Origin: Pseudonocardia sp. N23
Lineage (GTDB): Bacteria; Actinomycetota; Actinomycetes; Mycobacteriales; Pseudonocardiaceae
Direction of reading: 5' to 3'
Length of the DNA: 64,000 nucleotides
Assembly (NCBI RefSeq): GCF_002583555.1
Contig: NZ_BEGX01000112.1
Location: 9,468 to 73,467 of the forward strand
A program made the translations under genes and the position numbers. The notes beneath the pieces were generated by a model. It did not search any database and was not told where the DNA came from. It saw only the letters and a program-made list of their open reading frames with translations. Below are positions 8,448 to 17,030 of the stretch, one piece after another (within the stretch, counting starts at the first letter, position 1; the number at the start of each line of letters is the position of its first letter).

Positions 8448-8677
8448 GGGAGGTCACGGGGAGTCGGGGAGTTCTCCCTTACCGCCTCCCCGGCCCTGTC
8501 TCCCCGACTTGATCAGCAACAACAGGGCTTGGGGAGGCCGGGGACCCACCCCGCCTGACCTGCCACAACCCACGAAAACAGGGATCGAGCCACCTACCGA
8601 TGACTCCCTCCCTCCCTTCCGCATGCCCACTGTCGACTACCGAGCGTGAGTAGTCGGTGACGACGAGGACGGACCCG
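8448..8677. promoter_or_regulatory. non-coding gap with 10-bp inverted repeat before replication genes
   Basis: No gene is supported here. AGTCGGGGAG at 8462-8471 pairs exactly with CTCCCCGACT at 8500-8509, a hairpin that may end traB transcription or form part of a replication or transfer origin. The remainder is pyrimidine-rich. Confidence 0.4.
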
Positions 8678-9636
8678 ATGACCACACCCACCGTGCACAC
8701 CTCGCCCGCTCAACGGGCCCGCATCGCGGGCTGGACGACCTCGCCGCCCGCGGCTGGGCCCTGTTCCCGGTCCTGCCCGGCCGCAAGCAACCCGCGATCC
8801 GCTCATGGGAGCAGCGCGCCAGCACCGACCCGGACCGCATCGCGCGGTTCTTCGCCGCCCACCCCGACCACAACGCCGGGATCGCCGCCGGGCCCTCGGG
8901 GCTGCTGGTCGTCGACTGCGACACCCCCAAGCCCGGCCAGACCGACACCGACGCCGGTCGTGATGGCTGGGACGTCCTGCACGCCATGGCCGCCGCCCGC
9001 GGAGGTCTCACGACCACGTGGACGGTGACCACACCCTCGGGCGGGCGTCACCTGTACTTCCGTGGCCCCGTCCCCGCGGCGGGTCGGCCCGCGTTGGGCA
9101 ACACCAGCAAGATGCTCGGACCGATGCTCGACACCCGCGGGGCGGGTGGGCAGGTCCTCGCGCCGGGTAGCCGTCTCCCGAACGGCGGCTACGAACTCGT
9201 CGACGACACCGACCCCGCCCTGCTACCCGGATGGATCACCTGGCGCCTGTCGGTCCGGCAGCCCACGTCCACCTCAACGCCGCCTGTGCGGTCCTCTGCG
9301 CCGGTCGGGGACCGGTCTGTCTACGTGGCCGCCATCGTGCGCGCTGAGCTGGCACGGGTCGCCTCAGCCGGGCGGGGCGGGCACAACGCCGCGGTGTTCA
9401 CCGCTGCCCGCGCGCTCGGACAACTCGTCGGCGCCGGGGTCCTCGACCACGGAGCGGCCGAGACCGACCTGACCCGCGCCGCCGGCCACATCGTCACCGG
9501 CCCGTGCGACTGCACCGCAGGCGACATCACCGCCTCGATCACCTCGGGCCTGGCCCACGGGATGCGCCGGCCCCGACGGCTCCCACCCCCTGTCGAGCCC
9601 GTCATCCGTTCCGCCCACCGCAAGGAGTCCGCGTGA
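8678..9636 (+). CDS. bifunctional DNA primase/polymerase (prim-pol), N-terminus frame-disrupted
   Basis: This is the replication initiator-type prim-pol of the element. Conserved sequence begins at LDDLAARGWALFPVLP (8731 onward), passes the catalytic VVDCDTP motif and TTTWTVTTPSGGRHLYF, and ends before the DUF3631 gene. In that frame there is no ATG, GTG or TTG between the upstream stop at 8647 and 8986, well inside the domain. The plausible ATG at 8678 (MTTPTVHTSP) is in the neighbouring frame. So either one base was gained or lost between about 8700 and 8730, or a CTG at 8731 is used. The 3' end overlaps the next GTG. A downstream start at 8986 would delete the active site. Confidence 0.75.
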
Positions 9637-10940
9637 ACACCCCGACCGATCACACCGACCCGAGTCCCGGCGCCGACGGCGCCGCCCTGCTCGACAGGGT
9701 GCGGGCCGCGCTGGGCCGGTACGTGATCCTGCCGTCCGAGGCCGCCGCCACCGGCGTCACGCTGTGGATCGCCGCGACCCACGCCCAACCCGCATGGGCC
9801 CACGCCCCACGACTGGTCATCCGCGGCCCGGAGAAGCGATGCGGCAAGTCCCGGCTGCTCGACGTCGTCGAGGCCCTGGCCTGGGCACCACTCATCACGG
9901 TCAACAGCTCACCGGCGGCGGTGTATCGGTCGATCACCGCCGACCCGCCCACGCTGCTGGTCGACGAGGCGGACACGATCTTCGGTCCGAAGGCCGACGG
10001 CAACGAGGACCTGCGCGGCTTGTTGAACGCCGGGCATCAACGCAACCGGCCCGCGATCCGCTACGACGCCGCCGCCAACCGGGTCGAGAAGATCCCCACC
10101 TTCGCCATGGCCGCTCTGGCCGGGATCGGGGCCATGCCCGACACCATCGAGGACCGGGCCGTGATCGTCCGAATGCGTCGGCGCGCCGACGGCGAAACCG
10201 TCTCCCCGTACCGACACCGCCGTGACCGGCCCGCCCTTCGCCGCCTGGCCGAGGAACTGCACATCTGGCTCCGCGGCGACCTCGCCGAGCTCGAACAGGC
10301 CGAGCCGGCCATGCCCGTAGAGGACCGCGCCGCCGACACCTGGGAGCCCCTGATCGCCGTCGCCGATCACGCGGGCGGGCACTGGCCCGACCACGCCCGC
10401 GCCGCCGTCCTCGCACTCCAGACCGAGACCGCCGACAACGGCGAGACGTCCGACCGCACCCGGCTCCTGGCCGACTGCCACGCCGCGTTCGCCGACCTTG
10501 ACGCGATTCCGTCGACCCTGCTCCTCCAACGGCTCAGGTCCGACCCCGAAGCACCGTGGATCGACTACGGCCACAACGGCTTGACCCCGCGGAAGCTCGG
10601 CATCCTGCTCCACGAGTACGGCATCCGGTCGGCCAACATCCGCTTCACCGAGGGCCAGGCCAAAGGCTTCCAGCGCGCCGACTTCGACGACGCCTGGCGC
10701 CGCTACACCCCTGAACTCCTCAGTACCGAGGGGGTGACCCGTCCCACCCGTCCCAACCTCATCACCGCAGGTCAGCGCGGGACGGAAGAGAGCCCCGGGA
10801 CGGGTCAACCCGTCCCACGTCCCGACGCTGGGACGGAACGACCCGTCCCACCCGGTCAACCCGTCCCAGGGCTGACCTGCGACGGGACGCTTGGGACGGG
10901 TGGGACGGGTCATCCCCCGCTCCGACTCGTCGAGGGCTGA
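9633..10940 (+). CDS. DUF3631 replication ATPase
   Basis: A 435-residue protein starting with a GTG that overlaps the prim-pol stop. A P-loop lies near residues 64-75 (GPEKRCGKSRLL), with an acidic Walker B-like LLVDEADTIF and the sequence ATFAMAALAGIGAMPDTIEDRA-like core of DUF3631 helicase-type proteins, which pair with prim-pol in actinomycete elements and phages to open and copy the origin. The last ~60 codons are made of an iterated GGGACGG DNA motif giving a Pro/Arg/Thr-rich tail. The tail looks dictated by DNA function rather than protein function. Confidence 0.8.
   Translation: MNTPTDHTDPSPGADGAALLDRVRAALGRYVILPSEAAATGVTLWIAATHAQPAWAHAPRLVIRGPEKRCGKSRLLDVVEALAWAPLITVNSSPAAVYRSITADPPTLLVDEADTIFGPKADGNEDLRGLLNAGHQRNRPAIRYDAAANRVEKIPTFAMAALAGIGAMPDTIEDRAVIVRMRRRADGETVSPYRHRRDRPALRRLAEELHIWLRGDLAELEQAEPAMPVEDRAADTWEPLIAVADHAGGHWPDHARAAVLALQTETADNGETSDRTRLLADCHAAFADLDAIPSTLLLQRLRSDPEAPWIDYGHNGLTPRKLGILLHEYGIRSANIRFTEGQAKGFQRADFDDAWRRYTPELLSTEGVTRPTRPNLITAGQRGTEESPGTGQPVPRPDAGTERPVPPGQPVPGLTCDGTLGTGGTGHPPLRLVEG
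10739..10908. repeat. cluster of ten GGGACGG boxes, possible iterons
   Basis: Ten copies of GGGACGG or CCGTCCC lie within 170 bp at 10739, 10748, 10779, 10797, 10810, 10830, 10843, 10861, 10893 and 10902, on both strands and often as facing pairs. They fall in the 3' end of the DUF3631 gene, where iterons of a replication origin could be carried. Confidence 0.6.
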
Positions 10941-10997
10941 CCGGTGCGGCCGAGCGGCCGACCACGAACCAACCGACATCTGACCTCGGGGGACCAG

Positions 10998-11309
10998 ATG
11001 AACCACCACGACCGCGCCGCCCAGATCGGCCGGCTCATCGCCGAACTCACCACCTTGATGAGCGACCCGCGACCCACCCGCGTCGAGCCCACGCCGACCG
11101 CAACTCAGCGGGTTCTCTTCACCGTCGCAGAGGCCGCCGAACAGCTCGGCATCGGCAAGACCACGGCCTACTCGTTCGTGTCGTCCGGCGAGCTGGAGTC
11201 CGTGCAGATCGGCCGCCTCCGACGTATCCACGCGGACGCCATCGCGGCGTTCGCCGCACGACTTGTCTCCACGAACCGATCCGTCCCGGGGGCCGACAAT
11301 GCCGCGTGA
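10998..11309 (+). CDS. excisionase / MerR-like helix-turn-helix protein
   Basis: A 103-residue protein with an ATG at 10998. Residues ~38-90 form the excisionase-type winged helix (FTVAEAAEQLGIGKTTAYSF, then VQIGRLRRI). Such proteins bend DNA at attachment sites and drive the integrase toward excision. Its end overlaps the integrase start by 11 bases, the usual xis-int arrangement. Confidence 0.85.
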   Translation: MNHHDRAAQIGRLIAELTTLMSDPRPTRVEPTPTATQRVLFTVAEAAEQLGIGKTTAYSFVSSGELESVQIGRLRRIHADAIAAFAARLVSTNRSVPGADNAA

Positions 11310-12585
11310 GAAGAAGACCAGGACCGCGAATGGGCGATCGAGCATCTACCTCAGCAAGTCGGATGGCTCATGGCACGGCTATGTAACCGTCGGGGTCAAG
11401 GACAACGGCCGAATCGACCGGCGCCACGTCCGCGGGAAGACCAAGGCCGAGGTCACCAAGAAGGTCAATGCGCTCGAACGCGCCCGCGACGAGGGCAAGG
11501 TCCGCAAGCCCGGCCAGTCCTGGACCGTCGAACAGTGGCTCAACCACTGGCTCGATACCGTCGTGGCGCCACCGGCCATCACCGAGAACGCACACGCGGC
11601 CTACGACGTCGCCGTCCGTGTGCACCTCGTTCCCGGGATCGGCGCCCACCGAATCGACCGGCTTGAACCCGAACACCTCGAACGCCTCTATCGGAAGATG
11701 GTCAACAACGGGGCCAAGCCTGGGCGTGCTCACCAGGTCCACCGCACGATTCGCGCGGCACTGAACGAGGCACTGCGCCGCAAGCACATCACCGAGAATC
11801 CGGCCGTGATCGCCCGCGCACCGAGGCCGGATGACGAGGAAGTGGAGCCGTGCACTGTCGAGGAGGTACAGCAGATCCTCGCGGCCGCGAACGAGGGTCG
11901 GAACAGCGCCAGGTGGGCGGTCGCCCTGGCACTCGGACTCCGCCAGGGGGAAGCACTCGGGCTGCAATGGGCCGACGTGAATCTCGACGCCGGAACACTC
12001 GTCGTCATGCGGAGCCGGTTGCGCCCGAAGTGGCGGCACGGTTGCACGTCCCCGTGCGGGCGCAAGTTCGGGGGGCACTGCCCGGACCGGCTTCCGCTGC
12101 GCGACGAGACGTCCTCGACGAAGTCACGGGCGGGCCGGCGCGGAATGGGGCTTCCCGATCCATTGATCGACCTGTTGAAGACTCATCGCAAGCAGCAGGA
12201 ACGCGAACGAGACACGGCCTGTGATCTCTGGCAGGAATCGGGCTACGTGTTCACCACGCCGCTGGGACTGCCGCTGAATCCGCGGACCGACTACACGGAA
12301 TGGAAGCGGCTGCTCGTCAAGGCCGGAGTCGCAGAACGCCGATTGCACGATGCCCGGCACACGGCCGCAACCGTGCTCCTCCTGCTCGGCGTCCCCGAGC
12401 GCGCGGTCATGTCGGTCATGGGCTGGTCCAGCACCGCGATGACGGCCCGCTACCAACACGTCGTGGCGTCCGTGCGACGCGACGTCGCGATTCAGGTCGG
12501 CGGACTCCTCTGGAAGCCACCGGCTGCACCGGCCCCGGCTCCCGCGCCTGACGGGGAGGACGAAGGGCCACCGACGGCCGCGTAG
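11299..12585 (+). CDS. int: site-specific tyrosine integrase
   Basis: A 428-residue tyrosine recombinase that integrates the element into tRNA-Ser. The N-terminal arm-binding region is followed by the core-binding domain (residues ~70-150) and the catalytic domain. Catalytic residues seen are Arg near 215 (LALGLRQGEALGLQW), HDARH near 350 and the nucleophilic Tyr in ARYQHV near 385. A cysteine-rich insertion (HGCTSPCGRKFGGHC) near residues 245-260 is typical of AICE integrases. The ATG at 11299 overlaps the excisionase gene, and the gene ends about 90 bp from the tRNA 3' end. Confidence 0.95.
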   Translation: MPREKKTRTANGRSSIYLSKSDGSWHGYVTVGVKDNGRIDRRHVRGKTKAEVTKKVNALERARDEGKVRKPGQSWTVEQWLNHWLDTVVAPPAITENAHAAYDVAVRVHLVPGIGAHRIDRLEPEHLERLYRKMVNNGAKPGRAHQVHRTIRAALNEALRRKHITENPAVIARAPRPDDEEVEPCTVEEVQQILAAANEGRNSARWAVALALGLRQGEALGLQWADVNLDAGTLVVMRSRLRPKWRHGCTSPCGRKFGGHCPDRLPLRDETSSTKSRAGRRGMGLPDPLIDLLKTHRKQQERERDTACDLWQESGYVFTTPLGLPLNPRTDYTEWKRLLVKAGVAERRLHDARHTAATVLLLLGVPERAVMSVMGWSSTAMTARYQHVVASVRRDVAIQVGGLLWKPPAAPAPAPAPDGEDEGPPTAA

Positions 12586-12622
12586 CGGGCCATTTGCCAC
12601 CACGAATGCCACCAGACGACGA

Positions 12623-12656
12623 ACGCCGGGTCCTCCCTTATCGGGAGGCCCGGCGT
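12623..12656 (+). terminator. hairpin after integrase
   Basis: ACGCCGGG(T)CCTCCC at 12623-12637 pairs with GGGAGG-CCCGGCGT ending at 12656 around a TTAT loop. No T tract follows. It lies between the integrase and the tRNA gene and could serve both convergent transcripts. Confidence 0.7.
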
Positions 12657-12672
12657 CTGCCCTGCTAGATGG

Positions 12673-12759
12673 CGGTAGCGGTGGGATTTGAACCCACGGA
12701 GGAGTTGCCCCCTCACACGCTTTCGAGGCGTGCTCCTTCGGCCGCTCGGACACGCTACC
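12673..12759 (-). tRNA. tRNA-Ser (anticodon CGA)
   Basis: The minus strand reads GGTAGCG (acceptor), TG, a D-arm with GAGCGGCCGAAGG, anticodon stem-loop CTCGAAAG, a long variable arm, the T-arm GTGGGTTCAAATCCCAC, CGCTACC and discriminator G. CCA is not encoded. The long variable arm and CGA anticodon identify tRNA-Ser. Its 3' end faces the integrase gene and is the element's attachment site. Confidence 0.95.
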
Positions 12760-12769
12760 GCCGACGAGC

Positions 12770-13237
12770 TTACCCGGCCCCCTCCGCGGCCCCGGCGCCG
12801 GGGAGGACCCCCTGCGCTGCACGCCAGGCGGCCAACCCGATCTTGACGAGGCTGACCTGCTCGATGCCGTCGAGGGCGGCGAGGGGCGTCCAGGCCGCCG
12901 CGTCGCTGGAGCCGCCGACCTCGTCGCGCAGCGTCCCGCCGACGACGGTCCCGGAGTAGATGATGCGGATCGCGTGATGATCCATCTCGTCACCGGTGAC
13001 GTGGTCGCGGACGAGATGGATGGAGTCGACGGTGAGCAGGTCGTCGACGCGAACCTCGAGGCCGGTCTCCTCCTCCGCTTCGCGCACGGCGGTGTCGACG
13101 GGGTGCTCGCCGTGTTCGATGCCGCCACCGGGCAGCGTCCATCGCGACCCCAGCCGGGGTGTCAGCCTGCTGAGCAGCACCTGCCCGTCGTCGACGCAGA
13201 CGATGTACGCAGCGGTTCGCTGCACGCGGGAGGGCAC
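12770..13237 (-). CDS. Nudix hydrolase
   Basis: A 155-residue protein with a full Nudix box: GGGIEHGEHPVDTAVREAEE then ETGL, matching Gx5Ex7REUxEExGU. It should hydrolyse a nucleoside diphosphate linked to another group; the box alone does not give the substrate. The overall length is that of a single-domain Nudix enzyme. It lies between the tRNA-Ser and tadA genes on the same strand, 25 bp from tadA. Confidence 0.85.
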   Translation of the reverse strand: MPSRVQRTAAYIVCVDDGQVLLSRLTPRLGSRWTLPGGGIEHGEHPVDTAVREAEEETGLEVRVDDLLTVDSIHLVRDHVTGDEMDHHAIRIIYSGTVVGGTLRDEVGGSSDAAAWTPLAALDGIEQVSLVKIGLAAWRAAQGVLPGAGAAEGAG

Positions 13238-13262
13238 ACCGGGACCCTATCGGCGGCCCGCC

Positions 13263-13724
13263 TCAGCGCCGCTCGGTGAAGAAGTCCCGGACGAGCGCCG
13301 CGCACTCGTCGGCCAGCACCCCACCGACGACCTCGGGGCGGTGGTTGAGCCGCCGGTCGCGCAGGACGTCCCACAACGACCCGACGGCGCCCGTCCGCGG
13401 CTCCCATGCCCCGAACACCACGCGCGGCACCCGGGCCAGCCAGATCGCGCCGGCGCACATGGTGCAGGGCTCCAGCGTGACGACGAGGGTGCAGCCCTCC
13501 AGCCGCCACTCCCCGACGGCCGCGGCGGCGGCTCGCAGGGCGAGGACCTCGGCATGGGCGGTGGGGTCGCCCAGGGCCTCGCGGGCGTTGCAGGCCGCGG
13601 CGACCTCGGCACCGGAGGAGTCGACGACGATCGCGCCGATCGGCACGTCGCCGGTCGCGAGCGCGCCACGGGCGACGTCGAGGGCGCGCCGGACGAGCAG
13701 CTCGTCGGTGTGCACGGGGATCAC
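13263..13724 (-). CDS. tadA: tRNA adenosine(34) deaminase
   Basis: A 153-residue zinc deaminase that converts A34 to inosine in tRNA-Arg(ACG). The zinc ligands and catalytic glutamate are in HAEV near residue 57 and PCTMC near residue 85. I chose the GTG at 13724, 14 bases after the stop of its upstream partner, since family sequence begins there (VHTDELLVRRALDVA). The frame stays open further upstream but overlaps that partner. The two genes form the common actinobacterial tadA pair. Confidence 0.9.
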   Translation of the reverse strand: MIPVHTDELLVRRALDVARGALATGDVPIGAIVVDSSGAEVAAACNAREALGDPTAHAEVLALRAAAAAVGEWRLEGCTLVVTLEPCTMCAGAIWLARVPRVVFGAWEPRTGAVGSLWDVLRDRRLNHRPEVVGGVLADECAALVRDFFTERR

Positions 13725-13737
13725 GGGACGTGCAGGG

Positions 13738-14250
13738 TCAGCGTGCGTCCACGATCTCGGCGAGCGCGTCGCCGAACCCGCAGCGGCGGGCGATGGCGGC
13801 GAGCTGCTCGTCGGGGTAGAGCTCGAGCTCCCCGACGAGGACCTCCAGCTCGTCGGCGGGCAGCCCCAGATCGGAGAGGATGCCGAGGTCGCCCTCGGGC
13901 CACAGCCCGTCCTCGCCCTCGGCGGGCAGGTCGACGCGCAGGAGGTCGAGGACGTCCGCGGCGATGTCGTAGTCGAGCGCGGCGACGGCGTCGGACACCA
14001 GGAGCGACACGCCGCCGGGCGAGGGACGCACGAGGACGAAGAACTCGTCGTCGACGTCGAGCAGGCCGACGACGGCGCCGGTGGACCGCAGGGCGCGCAG
14101 CTCGGTGATGGCGGCGTCGAGGTCGACGAGTGTGGCGGCGTCGAGCCGGGCGCAGCGCCACCGGCCCTCCTCGCGGATCGCGGCGACCGCGTAACCGGGC
14201 AGGGCTGTGTCGCGCGTGTCGTCGCGCGACTGAACGCTCTGCACCGGCAT
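13738..14250 (-). CDS. tRNA adenosine deaminase-associated protein
   Basis: A 170-residue acidic protein of the small family found immediately upstream of tadA in actinobacteria. Sequence seen includes GYAVAAIREEGRWRCARLD and a C-terminal YPDEQLAAIARRCGFGDAL. The biochemical role is not known; the name rests on conserved adjacency. The ATG at 14250 is the first good start, and the gene sits 13 bases before tadA, so it is probably cotranscribed. Confidence 0.85.
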   Translation of the reverse strand: MPVQSVQSRDDTRDTALPGYAVAAIREEGRWRCARLDAATLVDLDAAITELRALRSTGAVVGLLDVDDEFFVLVRPSPGGVSLLVSDAVAALDYDIAADVLDLLRVDLPAEGEDGLWPEGDLGILSDLGLPADELEVLVGELELYPDEQLAAIARRCGFGDALAEIVDAR

Positions 14251-14364
14251 ACGTCTACGGTAAGCCTGTCACCCTGTGTGGTCCACGCCACAGCCATATC
14301 TTCGCCGTTCCGTCACCCGGTGGAAGTGCACCCGATCAGGTCCCGGCAGTGCGAGGATCGGCGC

Positions 14365-15585
14365 ATGTCCCCGCTCGACGCCCGTCTCGCGGCCCTGCAC
14401 CGGCGTGCCCGGGCGGTCCAGCCGCGGACCGTCGCGCTGCGCCGGGCGGTGCACCGGCGGCCCGAGATCGGGCTGCGGCTGCCGAAGACGCAGGAGGCGG
14501 TGCTGGGCGCGCTGGCCGACCTCCCGGTGCGGGTGCACCTGGGCCGGGAGGTGTCGTCGGTCGTCGCCGTCCTGGAGGGTGCGCTGCCGGGGCCGACGGT
14601 GCTGCTGCGCGGCGACATGGACGCGTTGCCGCTGCACGAGGACTCGGGCGTGAAGTTCTCGTCGACGATCGACGGTGCGATGCACGCGTGCGGGCACGAC
14701 GTGCACGTCGCGATGCTGGCCTCGGCGGCGCGGCTGCTCGCCGGGTCGCGCGACGAGCTGGCGGGCCGGGTGCTGTTCATGTTCCAGCCCGGCGAGGAGG
14801 GTTTCCACGGCGCCCGGCACATGATCGACGAGGGGCTGCTGGGGCCGGGTGGCCCGGCGGGGATGCCGGAGTCGGCGTTCGCGCTGCACGTGAGCGCGAC
14901 GGTGCCCAGCGGTGACGTCCACACCAGGCCGGGGCCGATCATGGCGGCGGCCGACACCCTGCACGTGACGGTCACGGGGCGTGGCGGGCACGCGTCGGCT
15001 CCGCACGACGCCATCGATCCGGTTCCGGCGGCGGCGGCGATGGTGGGGGCGTTGCAGACGATGCTGACCCGCCGCGTCGACACCCACCAGCCGGCGGTGC
15101 TGACGATCGCCCGGATCGCGGCGGGCACGACGAACAACGTCATCCCGGAGACGGCCGAGATGGAGGGCACGCTGCGGACGATGGCCGAGCCGGTCCGCCG
15201 CATGCTGCACGAGGAGATCCACCGGGTGTGCCGGTACACGGCGCTGGCCCACGGCTGCGAGGCGGAGATCCGGATCGGGTCCGGGTACCCGGTGACGTCG
15301 AACGACCGGCAGGCGGCGGAGCAGGTGGCCGACCTGGGCAGACGGCTGGTGGGGCCGCGGCGGACCGTCGAGATGCCCGATCCGATCATGGGTGCCGAGG
15401 ACTTCTCCTACGTGCTGCGCGAGGTGCCGGGAGCGCTGGCGTTCCTGGGTGCCTGCCCGCCGGGGGTCGACCCGTGCGAGGCGGCGTCGAACCACTCCAA
15501 CCGCGTCGTGTTCGACGAGGCGGCGATGTCCACCGGCGTCGCGCTGTACGCGGGACTGGCCATGGAGGCGCTCGCGCCCGCGTGA
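14365..15585 (+). CDS. M20-family amidohydrolase
   Basis: A 406-residue metallopeptidase-fold enzyme. Motifs include RRAVHRRPEIGLRLPKTQEA, RGDMDALPLHED, ACGHDVHVAM and QPGEEGFHGA, with a catalytic glutamate and the His/Asp ligands of a dinuclear metal site. The dimerisation domain contains GRGGHASAPHDAIDP. Such enzymes cleave N-acyl amino acids, hippurate or aminobenzoyl-glutamate; the substrate cannot be told. The ATG is at 14365; the upstream open frame is antisense to the tadA partner gene. An amidase gene follows 52 bp later on the same strand. Confidence 0.9.
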   Translation: MSPLDARLAALHRRARAVQPRTVALRRAVHRRPEIGLRLPKTQEAVLGALADLPVRVHLGREVSSVVAVLEGALPGPTVLLRGDMDALPLHEDSGVKFSSTIDGAMHACGHDVHVAMLASAARLLAGSRDELAGRVLFMFQPGEEGFHGARHMIDEGLLGPGGPAGMPESAFALHVSATVPSGDVHTRPGPIMAAADTLHVTVTGRGGHASAPHDAIDPVPAAAAMVGALQTMLTRRVDTHQPAVLTIARIAAGTTNNVIPETAEMEGTLRTMAEPVRRMLHEEIHRVCRYTALAHGCEAEIRIGSGYPVTSNDRQAAEQVADLGRRLVGPRRTVEMPDPIMGAEDFSYVLREVPGALAFLGACPPGVDPCEAASNHSNRVVFDEAAMSTGVALYAGLAMEALAPA

Positions 15586-15637
15586 CCTGGGCTACCCGTT
15601 CTCGGGTCCGGCACCCGCGGGCGGCAAGCTTGGTCTC

Positions 15638-16981
15638 GTGGCCCTTTCGATCCGCGACCTGTCCCTCGCCCTGCGTTCCGGCGAGCTCTCCCCCACCGAG
15701 CACCTGCGCGACACCCTCGAGCGGCTGCGCGGCGACACCACGAACTCGGTGGTCACCCTCGACGAGGAGCGCGCCACGGCCGACGCCGTCACGCTCACCG
15801 AGGAGCTGGCACGGGGCGAGTGGCGCGGCCCGCTGCACGGCATCGCCGTCGGGGTGAAGGACCTGGTCGACATGGAGGGGCTGCAGACGCTGTGCGGCTC
15901 CAACGTCCTCGCCGACTCACCGCCCGCGACGGCCGACGCGCCGATCGTGACACGGCTGCGTGAGGCCGGCGCGATCGTCGTCGCGAAGCTGCACACCCAG
16001 GAGTTCGCCTACGGGCCGACCGGCGACACCTCGGCGTCGGGCCCGGCCCACAACCCGCACGACCTGTCGCGCATCACCGGCGGCTCGTCGTCCGGACCGG
16101 CCGCGGCCGTCGCTGCGGGCCACCTGGCGCTGACGATCGGCACCGACACCGGGGCGAGCGTGCGCACCCCGGCGGCGCTGTGCGGTGTCGTCGGGCTCAA
16201 GCCGACGCGAGGGGTGCTGCCCAAGGAGGGCGTCTTCCCGCTGTCGGACACCTACGACCACGTCGGGCTCCTCGCCGCCGACACGCACTCGACGAGCGTC
16301 GCCTGGGACGTGTTGAGCCGTGCCGACGGCACCGGCGGCGGCATCCAGCCGCCCGGGGTGTCGGGCGTGCGAGTGGGCGTGCTGACCGACAGCTACTGGG
16401 ACGCGGCCGACGCCGGGACCCGCGCCAACGTCGCCGAGGCCGTGGCACTGCTGGAGAAGCAGGGCGCGCAGGTCACCGAGATCAGGACGCCGATGATCGA
16501 CCGCTTCGCCCGGACCTACTTCAACGTGTGCAACGCGGAGGCCTACGCCACCCACCGGGCGTGGCTCAAGACGCGCCGCGGCGACTACCAGCCCGGCACA
16601 CTCGAGCGTCTGGAGCCCAACGACCACATCACCGCGTCGGAGTACGTCGACGCCCAGCGCGCCCGGGTGCGGCTCACCGCGGCGATGCGGGAGGCGTGCG
16701 ATGCCGTCGACGTCCTGGTGCTGGCCACGACCCGCTTCCCTGCGACCCCGATCGGCGCGACGACCGTCCCCATCGACGGGAAGGACGTCCCGATCCGGAT
16801 GGGCCTGCTGGAGCTGACGATGCCGTTCAACGTGACGGGCTGGCCCGCGGTGTCGGTCCCCGGCCCGTCCCCGGCGACGTCCGGGCAGTTCGCGGGGCTG
16901 CCGGTGGGCATCCAGGTCGTCGGGGTCCGGTTGGAGGAGCGCGGCGTGCTGCGGGTGGCCGCCGCGATCGAGCGTTCGTAG
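15638..16981 (+). CDS. amidase-signature hydrolase
   Basis: A 447-residue amidase-signature enzyme. The Ser-cisSer-Lys triad is visible: Lys in GVKDLVD near residue 73, and the serines in GGSSSGPAAAVAAG near residue 150. The neighbouring TIGTDTGASVRTPAAL is also typical. It hydrolyses an amide of unknown identity. GatA is unlikely because no gatB or gatC is nearby and the C-terminus differs. The GTG at 15638 follows the upstream M20 gene and starts family-like sequence (MALSIRDLSLALRSGELSP). Confidence 0.88.
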   Translation: MALSIRDLSLALRSGELSPTEHLRDTLERLRGDTTNSVVTLDEERATADAVTLTEELARGEWRGPLHGIAVGVKDLVDMEGLQTLCGSNVLADSPPATADAPIVTRLREAGAIVVAKLHTQEFAYGPTGDTSASGPAHNPHDLSRITGGSSSGPAAAVAAGHLALTIGTDTGASVRTPAALCGVVGLKPTRGVLPKEGVFPLSDTYDHVGLLAADTHSTSVAWDVLSRADGTGGGIQPPGVSGVRVGVLTDSYWDAADAGTRANVAEAVALLEKQGAQVTEIRTPMIDRFARTYFNVCNAEAYATHRAWLKTRRGDYQPGTLERLEPNDHITASEYVDAQRARVRLTAAMREACDAVDVLVLATTRFPATPIGATTVPIDGKDVPIRMGLLELTMPFNVTGWPAVSVPGPSPATSGQFAGLPVGIQVVGVRLEERGVLRVAAAIERS

Positions 16982-17030
16982 CGGGCCCACCGCCCGGGAG
17001 GGCACTGTGCCCCGCGTACCGTGCCGCGCC

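Larger units (their letters stand above)
1..12680. mobile_element. AICE integrated in tRNA-Ser, right part with cargo
   Basis: This is an integrative and conjugative element of the actinomycete type. Seen in sequence: a tyrosine integrase and excisionase abut the 3' end of a tRNA-Ser gene, and a single-protein TraB-type translocase, Spd-like membrane protein, prim-pol and DUF3631 replication genes run in one direction at 4230-12585. Genes left of 4100 have lower GC and looser codon use than the rest of the window and look like acquired cargo. The outer left junction, which should carry a copy of the tRNA 3' end, was not found here, so the element probably extends past base 1. The right boundary lies in the tRNA 3' part near 12673. 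The family assignment is secure; the exact limits are not. Confidence 0.85.

Noticed and set aside
15638..16981. GatA subunit of the amidotransferase
   Set aside because: No gatB/gatC neighbours, and the protein is a stand-alone amidase by context.
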